Shown piece by piece: positions 9,400-20,188 of a stretch of 64,000 nt of DNA (within the stretch, counting starts at the first letter, position 1; each line of letters opens with the position of its first letter). The notes beneath the pieces were generated by a model that was not told the origin of the DNA, searched no databases, and worked only from the letters and a program-made list of their open reading frames with translations. The stretch is from Thuidium tamariscinum (lineage: Eukaryota; Streptophyta; Bryopsida; Hypnales; Thuidiaceae): the NCBI GenBank assembly GCA_947034885.2, contig OX344749.2, positions 22,893,501-22,957,500 on the forward strand, in the 5' to 3' direction. The position numbers and the translations under genes are program-made.

Positions 9400-12300
9400 A
9401 CTAGTCTAACTTAGAGCATCCACACTAATCTTGCAAAATGGATATCTTGTTCATGAGGTTGGCTTGCAAAGAAGACGCAACTTGCAAAATCAAATACATT
9501 TTGCAAGCCTATATAGATAGCTTATAAAGTAGTTGACAAAATAACATCAAGACAATTGCAAACTGTAGTAAGTTCTAGTTTAGGATTGAAGAGAGTTAGT
9601 TGAAGGGAGCCAGCCCATTTCCAACCATTTAATTCTTAAGGTACAGAAGTACCAATTACCAACCACATCTAATACCCAACCTATAAGGTGCCCTATTTCC
9701 AACTTTAAAATGGAATTCAAGCTTTGAATGGATTTTTTTATTATTATGATTTTGAAGGTTGGTATTAAAAAAGATATGATGTGTCCAAAAGTAATGAGTG
9801 TGAAAGTAGTTCTTAAAAGATCAAAAATTAGAAGACTTTAGACATTGGTTATTAGTGCAAATAACTTTTGAATTGCCAATATTTACAACTAATTTCATGT
9901 AGGGTAAAATTTTGAAAAAAATCCTTACAACCTCTATATTTTATCTTCCTACATGGAAAAAACTCCACCAGCTCTTATTCCTCACCATTTGCTCAAAAAT
10001 AGATTAAATGATCAATTATTGATGCTTCTACCTTAATGGATGGATTGGTGATTGTGGAAATCATTCCTTTCATTATCATGTAAATTATTGGCTTCAAAGA
10101 ATGCAAAACCACTTATTGGAAGTCAAACTGTATATTGTAGAAGACCCCCTTTTTTTACAACAAAATTTTGAAGATGAATAGATGCACTTATATACTATTA
10201 GAAGGATTCTCTATCATATATTGGACAAAAATAATCCTTGTTGGCTTTAGGGGTTAAGCATTTTAGCATATATAAATGTGAAGTATATGTATGTTTAGTC
10301 TAATATACAAAAATAGTTTTTATGAATTTTTCACAATTTTGTTTTTCAAAACAAAATTTTCTTGAATTTTCTAAACAATGAAGAATTTTTTAATTTATTC
10401 CATACTTGTCATATATGTCATCTTATTTCCAACTGAAGATTGGTCACAAAATCAAGAATACTTCATTACTATGATAGAGAATTGCAACACCAATCCAAAG
10501 CTTCATGACCAACTTCTAATTCACTAAATGAGAGTCTTATTCCTAATCACAATGTATTATAAATGATTAGAAATAGATCTCCATGTGTTGCCAAAATGGG
10601 GGTGTATGTGTTGGCCCTCATAGGATTGAAAGGATTGAAAAGAGAGTATTAACAATATAAACTTGAGGGCCTAGTGAAATTTGATTCTATGATTATGTTG
10701 GAGAGAAAATACTCAACAAATTGAGAGTCAAGTGCAATGATTGTCCTTAATACTAAGGATGAAGCTTGTATCATCTAAAATTTTAGTATCAAATATCAAA
10801 TACAAAATTATAAATTTTGTAAAAAATGATACATACTTGACTTCAATATGGTGAAATTGTTGGCAAATTAGTATCAAATGCTGTATTGGTACAAATCATC
10901 AACATAGTAGCTAGAATAACAACTTGTAATTTGGAAGTACGAATAGTAAGTATAATTTGTTCATTAAACAAAACTAATTTAAGAGACTCACTAATATAGG
11001 ATCTCAAAAGTTAGGTGAGTTCAAATATAAGATACTATTAATGATGGACAAATTTAAATTTAAATATTTTATAAGTGAATCAAGTGTTCAAAAAAGCATA
11101 TGAAATATTTCTCTTGAAAATTATCTCAAGAAACTCTAGAGTATTTCTATATCAATTGAGTTACCTATCACCCCTTGAAAAGTATTCCTTGGATACATGT
11201 GGTTACAAAAAGACTCAAAAAGATTATATATATTTTTGGAGAGGTTACAAAATTAGAATTTCTATTCCAAACAAAAATTGTAGATGTTGTATTGTATTGT
11301 ACATTCAATTTGTACTGATTTAACCGTGAAACCCTAGGCCTATGACCATAGAGTTGAAGGTTTAATTCCATTAATTTGTATGCTCTTATTAATCAACTAT
11401 ATGCTAACAATAATTTTTATTTTTATTTTTCAAAGATGAAATTATATGTCTTCTTTACTTTATAAATTTTTTATATATTTTTGTGGAAAATTGTTTTTTT
11501 TGAGAATTTTTGAAGAAAAGTGAAAAAATCATATCAAATAAAAAATATCTATAAAAAATTTGGAAATTTTATCATGTGTGTATAATATAGTATAAACTCG
11601 ATTTCTTTTTTATACGATTTTTTGCATCTTCTACAATTAAAATTGAACAATAGACATTGAAGATACATCCTCAGTTCAAATTGCAATAAAATATTCAATT
11701 TCAAGAATTTTTCAAAATTCAAATTTGAATAGATTCAAGAATTGAGGATTTTCACTTCATTATGAAAGCTCAAATTCCAAAAAAATATCATTCTTATGAG
11801 AAAAATTTAGTTTTAGAGCTAGGAACAAAAATTGCACAAAATGTACTAAAATAGAGTTTTATTGTAATCCCTTGTTTTACTAACTTCTCATTTACATGAA
11901 GACAAATAGTAGGCAAGATTAGAAATTCAATTACATGCATTCTTTTCAAAATTCACTATGAAAGGTCAATAATTAAATTTTTTTTAATAAAATACTTCTA
12001 ATCTAATCTAGATTGCTACACTATCATTCAAAGGCCACAAAATGGTTTGTATAGCATTATGAGGTTAAATATATGAAGATATAATTAGGGCTATGTTGCT
12101 CTCCATGCTACAAATTGTGATGACTCATTAGTAGTTTATTGACAAATGGTTTTCCATATGTGATATTTAGCGTAGAAATGAAGATATTTTATTTCTAGCA
12201 ATACTCCTACAAAGCACATGGTATTCATTTAATATATTTATTTCAACAAAGATATGAGTCAAATTTTGTATAGACTTGATTAATTAGCTTAGCATCAACT

Positions 12301-13455
12301 TCTTCTTTGAAATAAGTTTTAATTGTTAATTTGATAAATGTCAATATAAAAAATTATTATGAAAAAAAAATTGATAAATATAAACAATGTACAAGTTAAT
12401 GCAATTAGTATCTTTCATAGTAATAACATTAATTTAACTAATTCTGATATTATGTTAATTTGCTCTAAAATGATCATTTTCAATATTTTACATAAAATCA
12501 TTATGATAAAGTCTGCAAGATTTTCATATGAATTCCAAATAGTGTAATTTTCATCTAATTCTCATCCATTATTGTTTGTTTTCAATCAAAAAAATTTATG
12601 CTAATTATAGTAAAAGAATTAGGAAGGCATGAGCTTTGGCAATTGGTCTTAGAGCTAAGTACACTCTTTATTGAAGTTGTGCAATCATGTGATAAAAAAA
12701 AATATAGGGATTTGAAGTGTTTAACCATTTATTTCCTTAAAGTAACTTAGATTGTATGCTTTAAAATTTTTATACTAGGACTTGTCCATAGAAAATAATA
12801 GACAAAATTAATCAATGAATCTCTCTAGAGTTTTGGACAAAACACTAATGTGACATTGTAAAATATATATTCCAACAATTTTTTGAAGTTTCCACCAATC
12901 ATTACCTTGACAATGTGTGAAATTGAAGATTTTGCCAAAAATGATTGCACAATTTGAAATGAAATACTCCTACCAAACAACAATTTTATACCATGAATCT
13001 ATAATTTTTTCTTGTTTCTTGTTGAACGATGCTTTATTAGGCCTATTCACAATGTAATAATCAAGAATTTACTACATGCACACACAAAGATGTTGAGTTC
13101 CATCACATGTCTAAGCTAGCCGAGCCAGCTCTGGCGTGCAACGGTGGTCATGCCCCCTTTCTCAAGTTCCTGTCTTAGCGCCTGTAGGCAGTACCGGTAC
13201 CGGCCTTGTGCCGTTATCGACTGCGGATGCCACAAGCGGTAACCTTATTGAGGGTCGCACACGAAGCCTTGTCAAATGTTCGTCTGCATGTTGTCTCGTA
13301 TTTTCCATTGGACTCCATTTCCGAGACGGTGTTGGCTGCGAATTGATTCTCCCCTCCTCCACACCCTGCGCTTAATTTAATTCCAGGTCAGCCTGCGTTG
13401 CTAGTTACTGGATTCGTTTGTATTGACAGTTTAATGCCTTTTTTTTAAAATTTAG
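9400..13455. other. AT-rich intergenic DNA, no gene seen
   Basis: Four kilobases of low-GC sequence contain only short frames without recognisable motifs. From about 13080 the base composition rises sharply towards the histone deacetylase promoter, and short frames at 13136-13375 reflect that GC rise. Confidence 0.65.
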
Positions 13456-13990
13456 GAAAGAGATGAATTGAAGCTGCATTGAGGCAACTCGGGAATCATT
13501 TGAATTTTGGGTCTATTGAATGTTTACTTCTGGAAGATCACTCACATTTCTTACGCTCGCGATTAGGGGTTTTCTGCTGGAAAAACCCTAATCGCGATCC
13601 GTATTTGGTGTTTGATTTTTGGTCTCTTATAGAGTCTATCCCCCCCCAAATTGGCATCACCTTATATTGCCATTTGAAGATTTTCTTAGGACGAAATTAA
13701 ATTATAGATGCAGTGCAGCTATGAAATCACGTGAATTGTGGGTCCCAGTTTTCTAGTCCAGAAGATCACCTGCATAGTGATTTTTTCTGTTGGAAAATCT
13801 TAATTGCAACCCATTTTGGTGTTTAAGTTTTGATCTCTCTCAGAGTGAATCCCCAAAAGCTGACATTATAATGGACAATGAAGGTTTTTTAGGACGAGAT
13901 TATTGAAGCTGCAGGCTGGATTCATCTGGAATCATGTGAATTGTGGCTCCATTTTGTACTTCCGGAAGACCACGTCCACTACGGGGAGAG
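13456..13990. repeat. Degenerate tandem triplication in the deacetylase promoter
   Basis: Three related segments start at about 13456, 13688 and 13890, each opening with an 'aggacgaaattattgaagctgc'-like phrase. Shared landmarks follow in the same order: 'gaatcatgtgaattgtgg', then 'ggaagatcac', then (first two) 'ttttctg.tggaaaa', 'ttggtgttt' and 'ggtctct'. The periods are about 232 and 202 bp. It ends about 130 bp before the start codon, so it probably covers the promoter or 5' UTR. Confidence 0.7.
13558..13596. other. Strong hairpin with telo-box arms
   Basis: Two 17-bp arms (13558-13574 and 13580-13596) pair with one mismatch around a 5-base loop. Each arm contains the telo-box core AAACCCTA or its near complement and ends in CGCG. 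It belongs to the first promoter repeat unit. The second unit keeps only traces of it. Confidence 0.75.
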
Positions 13991-14118
13991 TGAGCTTTCT
14001 TGTTGAAGTGGTTGCATTCTATTTTCGAGTTTGATTTTCGGCATTTCACAGACTGACATCCCCGGTTGAGTAGAGGACGAGGTACCTTGAGCTGAATCGA
14101 AGTCCATAACTGTTGAGT

Positions 14119-17100
14119 ATGGCGATGGCGGACAAGGATATGAACCAGATCCACGTTTTTTTCCACGAGGCCATGCTGCAACACGACAACGGCCACGGCG
14201 TGTTCGACACTTTCGAGGATCCTGGGTTTCTGGACGTGCTGGAGCCTCACCCGGAAAATGCCGACCGCATCCGCAACATCCGATCCATTTTGCAGCGAGG
14301 ACCTATTGCGCCTTTCATCACCTGGCACCAGAGCCGGCCTGCCACAATTGAAAGCCTCACCAGCTTTCACACCGCAGGTCAGCCAGCCCTAATTCTCTAC
14401 TTGCTGCATTCCTTTGCAATTGGCTCAATTTTCTCGGAATTCTAACTATGTGCAAGTCCCTGATTGTGTCCAGCATGGTTCCCATCCTTAGGTTTGTCTT
14501 AAAATTGCTCAGTGAGAGCATCCGACTGAAGCTGTCAGGATTTTATTTAAACCCTAAATGAGATTTCATGATTTTATGATGACCTATTTGATCGACCGTA
14601 TAAGTTCCGACTGGGCCAATTTTATCCGACCAGAATCAGTGGAGAGCATTGCATTGCGTTTTGTTGGTCAATAAGGAAAGTAAACTGAACAATAGAAAGT
14701 TTTCATAGGATTTACTGAAAAATGCGTGAGTTCCAGCTTAAGCTTCTTCTTTCTCTAGGGGATGAAGCATTTTGACCCATACAATTAGTTGAAATGTGGG
14801 AGTGTGGTTCCATTGGGAGATCACTCAATAGAGCTCATTGGCGAGATCACATCAGGTCTACAGTAGTTAAACACTGTTTGGATTAAATTGTTTTTTCACT
14901 CACTTTTTGGTGATTTCGTATTGAGTTCTTCAATATGGGAGGCTGTAGGCCACTATTGAAGAGACAGTTGACAACCTGATTTCCATTCAAAATAGTTTGG
15001 CCATAGAAATTTATCTTACAAGTCATGTTTACACCCAACTTGCTATGAAACTCCAACCAAGGGTGTTGGCAGAGATGAGTTCCTGTTGGTAGGAGACGTT
15101 AGCCAATACGAGACAAGATCACGCCTCTTACTGTTTTAGTGTCGTCTCCCTTATATGTTGGAACAAATTGCAAACCTTTGAAGCAGAGGGTTGCATATTT
15201 TATGCTTACAAAGTGGGCGGTTGTAGACCGCCATTGACGGGACAGTAGACGACCGCATTTCCATTCAAAGGTCAGTATTCAGACTTAATTTAGCTAAGTC
15301 ATGCTCATACCGCTAATTGAAGGCCAACAAAGCGTGTTGGAGGTGAAGAGTTGCTGTTGGTAACAGAAGTTAGTCAATAGGAGACAAGATCAAGTCCTTA
15401 ATGGTTTAATTTTCCTCTGCCTTATATGCTGTGACATGTTTATCTTATGTACATGTCCCGGAATCTTAAAAATCTTTCGTATTATACCGGGACCTTGTGT
15501 ATCCTCTACCTTGTATACCTTTTATAAGATTGCAAATGTATGAGGGTTATTTTGATTCTGTGCTTCCTTTTGAGCGACAAAAAAGTATCATTGGCTTGGG
15601 TTTGCAGAGTACGTGCAAGAGCTCATTGATGCAGATGCTGCGGGGGGGAAGGTGCTGTGTTCGGGCACACGCCTGAGTCCGGGGTCTTGGGCGGCAGCTC
15701 TCTTGGCCGCAGGCTCAGCGCAACAAGGGATGCAATACCTGCTTGATGGTCATGGCCAGCTTTCGTACGCATTAGTCCGGCCTCCTGGCCACCACGCTCA
15801 GCCCACTCACGCTGATGGCTACTGTTTCCTCAATAACGCTGGACTGGCAGTGCAGCTCGCCAGAGATCAGGTCAGCAATATCCCATCTTCTTGCATCACA
15901 CCCCCTCACCTACCGAGTAGCAACACTTGTTACTATTATGGAATTATAGGGTATCGGTCGTAACGCCTAGTCGTTTTATGGAATTTTGAACGGGTAGACC
16001 TGTACCTTTTAGCTTGATCAAAAGCCTCTCATTAAGCAAAAGGTTTATAGATTTTAACATTGTATCCTTCATCTAATCAACCAGCAAGAGAGCCGTGATA
16101 CGATTGTCTCAAAACTCAGATTTGGCACTACGGACGAGACCTAAACCTCTGAGACTGTGGAGTTTCAAGAAGGACATGGAACATAATGGCAAGTCGATTC
16201 TTTGAATCTCAAACGTCCAATAGTTTTTGGTCTATCAAATGCCTCCCATTCAGCAGTAGGGCTCTGAGTTATACCCGTCCTCTAACCAGCGAACTAGAGA
16301 TCGACACATTTGTCTCAAAAACTGTGATTTGGCATTATGAAACATCCTCTTGAAATGTTTCAATCCTGACTAATAAGTGTAGGACAACGGGATGCCAGTT
16401 TTTGCACTTGGCCTTCCGTTATGAACCTTGCTGTTTTTCTCCTACTGCTGGTCTATTTGTTCCGGCGGATACAGACTCTCTATCATAAAATTAAGAGATA
16501 TTTGCTTTCCTTGCTTTACGAAGATGTTAGGGATATAGATCCTGAGAAGTTTTGAAACTGAGGCCGGCGATGACTGATGATCCTCTGCCTTGATTTCCGC
16601 AACATCTATTCCCTGACGCTGAACAGCATTAGTAGAATTGTAAAGGAAGGGATAATCTCTCTCGGAGTATCAAATGGATTTACTCTCTTTGTCATTTTAT
16701 ACCAAAACTTTGTTTGCCACTTTGATGGTTCACAGTGATGGTCACATGGATAGTGCAAAAGTTTTCAGATATATAGATCCTGCGAGGTATTGAAGCTGAG
16801 TTCATCGATGACTGATGATCCTTTGTTTTGATTTCTGCAATATCTATTCCCTGACGTTTAACAAGGCTTACTTGTTTTGTAAAGAAACTCAAGGAGTAAT
16901 CTCTGTAGGAGTATCAAAAATAGATTTTCTCTCTTCGCCTTTGTGTACCATAACTTTGATGGTCAGATAGATGGTTCCACTGATGGTCACACGGCCATTG
17001 CAAAATCGTGCTTTCCAACTGTGCATGTGTTGAAGGTGGCTTCCTATTGATGTGTGGGAGGGGACTGGCAGGGATGCAAGAGAGTGGCAGTGCTGGACAT

Positions 17101-18371
17101 CGACGTCCACTACGGCAATGGCACTGCGGAGGGATTTTACAAGAGAGACGACGTGTACACGATCTCCCTGCACATGAACCACGGCTCTTGGGGCCCTTCC
17201 CATCCCCAGACGGGGCTGACAGATGAAGTGGGCGAGGGGAAGGGCAAGGGCTTCAACCTGAACGTGCCGTTGGCGTTTGGGACGGGGGACGAGGGCTACG
17301 AGCTCGCCATGGCCGAGTTGGTGGTGCCCGCCTTGTCCGAATTCCAGCCGGAGATGATCGTCTTGACCATTGGTCAGGACTCCAGTCAGGTTAGTGAGCG
17401 TGCCTCCCGATTTGCTACTATTAGAATGATCAGGTTTGAGTATTCTTCTTTGCAAAGGAAATGAGATTCCTATGCACTAAAGAATGCATTATTTGGATGC
17501 TGTATGCAAAAGTTACGAAGGTTCAAACAAAGTGCAACAATTTAAGGGCTGAGCATGTTTTCTTTATCAAAGTCACTAGGAATTTGAATATACTTCTTAG
17601 CAGAGCAAAGCAAAGCGGATTTTAGCACACCAACGCATGCATTAGTTGGATATCATATGCTATGCGAAAGTAGATTTCCATCTTTTAACTTCTATATCTT
17701 GTGTTGTGTGACTCCAATGTTTGATTGGAGTCACCTTGGATATGCCTTAACATATTAGCCTACATGTGATTTCTTCCCTCAATGATGATCTTCAATGGGT
17801 TTCAGGATTGTTATGAACTCTTACACTTGATTTTAGCAGGGAGATTGCTGGAACTTGCGATTTCTTTTGCTGGATTGCATGAATTCTTTCCAAATTTGGC
17901 CCATATAGTTCTAATCCTGAAGTTTTTTGTCTTCAAAACAATTGTTTACGCTTACAGCTTTTAGAATCGCCGGTTTGGGATTTTGGAACTGAAAGCTGCT
18001 CTCACCCCCATTAGACCTTGTTGTTTGATCAAATCCAGTGTTTCTTACATTGAGTGATGTTCCTGAATGAGTTACAGTTGGATCCCAACGGGAGGATGTG
18101 CTTGACCATGGAAGGCTACCGCCGAATAGGCCAGATTGTGAGAGAGCTTGCGGATGCGTTTTCAGGCGGCCGTGTGCTCGTTGTGCAAGAAGGAGGGTAT
18201 CAACTCACGTATTCCGCGTATTGTGCCCATGCCACATTGGAAGGCCTCCTTGACCTGCCTCGACCTTTGCTCGCCGACCCCATGGGGTGCTACCCTGAGG
18301 ACCTGCCATCCTCCACAGCCAGGATTGCAGAGATTCGGAGAAAGTTGAAAGAGCTGAAAAGGGCAGTTTAA
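14119..18371 (+). CDS. HDA8: Class II histone deacetylase, HDA8-like
   Basis: A zinc-dependent lysine deacetylase of the RPD3/HDA1 superfamily. Four exons join in frame with GT-AG introns: 14119-14377, 15608-15870, 17072-17389 and 18078-18371. They give 377 aa, the length I know for plant HDA8. The catalytic residues are all visible: the His pair in RPPGHHAQ (H148, H149), zinc ligands in DIDVHYGNGT (D185, H187), the third ligand Asp in GQDSS (D277) and the transition-state Tyr in EGGY (Y321). The start is the ATG of MAMADKDMN; nothing upstream in frame is better. No signal peptide is seen. Introns 1 to 3 are 1230, 1201 and 688 bp, and the first two hold local tandem duplications. The subfamily (HDA8 rather than HDA14, for example) is judged from overall similarity. 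The enzyme should be active if expressed. Confidence 0.93.
14935..15430. repeat. Tandem duplication in deacetylase intron 1
   Basis: Two diverged copies start at about 14935 and 15212 (offset about 275 bp). They share 'ggctgtaggccaccattga.gggacagt.gac.acc', then 'gtgttgg', then 'gagacaagatca', then 'ccttatatg', in the same order. Noncoding. Confidence 0.75.
16016..16350. repeat. Degenerate duplication in deacetylase intron 2
   Basis: Segments starting at about 16016 and 16232 share 'atcaaa.gcctc.cattcagca', then 'ccatctaaccagc.a..gag', then 'tgtctcaaaactc.gatttggcac'. The copies are clearly related but diverged. Confidence 0.6.
16531..17010. repeat. Second tandem duplication in deacetylase intron 2
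   Basis: Copies start at about 16531 and 16768 (offset about 238 bp). Long shared stretches include 'gatgactgatgatcct', 'ctattccctgac' and 'gatggtcaca'. The second copy ends about 60 bp before exon 3, so the duplication stops short of the acceptor site. Confidence 0.8.
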
Positions 18372-18390
18372 GGCTTGGGTTCTCTTGAGA

Positions 18391-18424
18391 CCCTAAACCC
18401 TGAACCAAACCCTAAACCCTAAAA
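18391..18424. repeat. Short interstitial telomeric motif
   Basis: Plant-type CCCTAAA units (about four, one degenerate) lie 20 bp after the deacetylase stop codon, so they fall in its 3' UTR. TTTAGGG is the usual telomere unit of plants. Confidence 0.85.
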
Positions 18425-19474
18425 CGTTGGACTTGGACTTAGGGCCACTTCCCGAGGTACAAGAAATTCATGTCATTGTCTCATTGGCAAGTCATAATCT
18501 CCTCTTTGTAATTTTCTTGTGCTCTGAGAGAGCTGTACAGTACGTAGCATTGCTTTTTCTTTTTTTTTCCCATTTTTTATCAAATGTCAAAATAGTGATG
18601 TAAAATGTTATTGTGATGCACCAAATTTCAACATTCATGTACATGTTGGATACAAAATATCACATTCCTACATATCACATGTCTATAATTATGTTTTCAT
18701 CTACAATTTGGTGATTTCATCCAAGATTTTTTTATAGTTTGAAGTTTATCTAGTGATAAACTTCACAATTTTTTGCATGATTGTTGGTTAGATTGGTTTT
18801 TTTCTGGTGCAATTTGGCACCAAAAAGCAAAAAAAAAGAAGCCTTGGTGCATAGCTAAGATCTCTAAGATTTGACATTGTACAACTAGGGTTGTCATAAT
18901 ACCATCTCAAGCGTCTTGGTCCTTGATCCTTGTCTAGTAATTTGAGTTAGTGCATAAATCTTTTGCTTATTCTTAGATCAATAAGACATGTGGGCCCTAA
19001 AGGATCACATAACAAACAATTCTACATGTTTAAATTACAATGTGAACATCCTAAATAAAACTTTTTGAATGTAAATATTTAATCATATTTAAATTGATTC
19101 ATTAAATGTATTTACATTTCTTATAACTATTAGAGTGGGAAAGTATTGAATTCACCAAGTAATAGAGAAGGTGATGAAATTCAATATTTTCCTTTCAACG
19201 GAAATCAATTTGATGATATAATCCTCCCTATAGGACCATGTTCAAACACTACAACAAGAAAATATAAATTTCAAGAGTTATTAGGGGAACATTTTGCCAA
19301 TTCTATTTTGAGGCAAGATAATGGATTTGCCAAATCTTTTTAAAATAATTGATAAACAATGCAAACCAAATAAATAATCAACAATAATAGTAGACAACAC
19401 CTACATATTTATGCTATTTTTTACTTGCAAAGATTGTAGTAGGAGTGATATGCAAATAACCCTCATTAGATTGT
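18425..19474. other. AT-rich spacer, no gene seen
   Basis: About 1 kb between the deacetylase 3' end and a MITE. A 65-codon frame at 19146-19343 has no recognisable motif. Confidence 0.55.
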
Positions 19475-19755
19475 CATTAGATGAAATTTGAGGGCTTTAA
19501 GAGATTGCAAGTTCTTGTAGTTTAGGAATGTAGAAAGTACAAGAATTTCATGAATTTGATGTGACTAGGGTAGTGCCATGTCATTTTTGTAAAAAAATTT
19601 GAAGTTTTTTTTTTGAACCCCTTTTTGCATTTCAAGACCCCAAATTTTTGTAGTTTAAAAAAAAAATGTCGGCCTGACAGCAGCTGGACGTTTCAGGGAG
19701 TGTTTTGGGAACAAACCCGAAACGACCCTTTATAGGTCTCAGATTTCATCTAATG
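19475..19755. mobile_element. MITE-like inverted-repeat element (family B)
   Basis: The ends CATTAGATGAAATTTGAG (19475-19492) and its near-perfect complement (ending at 19755) enclose about 280 bp. The ends resemble those of the elements at 51348-52123 and 51762-52076 (CATTAGRAGGGATTTG). The interior shares short blocks with them, among them a 'gtgccatgtca' phrase and an A/T homopolymer pair around 'ggacccaaaa'. I could not see a clear target duplication. Confidence 0.55.
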
Positions 19756-20188
19756 CCCCAATATAGGGTGTGCTATTACAGAGGGATGATATTGGAGAGA
19801 TTTTGGGAACGGGTTGAGCGGGGAAGTTCTATTGACGGACCGTAGTTCCCACAGAGCTTCACGCCCAAGCATCCGTCTTCAATCGAGTTCATGGGCAACC
19901 TGAAATTCAGCGATTCCCTCAATTCTCACTTGGGATCAATCACAGTTTTCGAAGCCAAGCTTCTGAATTATTTGCAAATCTGCTCTTCTTCGACGATGAG
20001 TTGCTACACTGGATTTCCTAATGCGTTTTGGTTTTTACTTCTTTGAGTTTTAGGTCGCAATTCGACCCGCAATTCGATCTTCTGGCTGTTCATCAACGCT
20101 AATTTCGTGAGAACGACTGGGAGATCGTTTTGCAGGCAATCGGGAAGTTGAGGTGCGACCAAGGGTTTGGGGTTTAGGGTTGCAGGAC
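19756..20188 (+). promoter_or_regulatory. Promoter and 5' UTR region of the LRR gene
   Basis: GC content rises and short CG-containing stretches appear. A telo-box (GGTTTAGGGTT, about 20171-20181) lies just upstream of the start codon, and a second copy (20474-20485) lies in intron 1. Telo-boxes are known in the 5' regions of many plant housekeeping genes. No TATA box was identified with confidence. Confidence 0.45.

Noticed and set aside
13900-14370. 156-codon minus-strand ORF
   Set aside because: Antisense shadow of deacetylase exon 1, which has clear family similarity on the plus strand.
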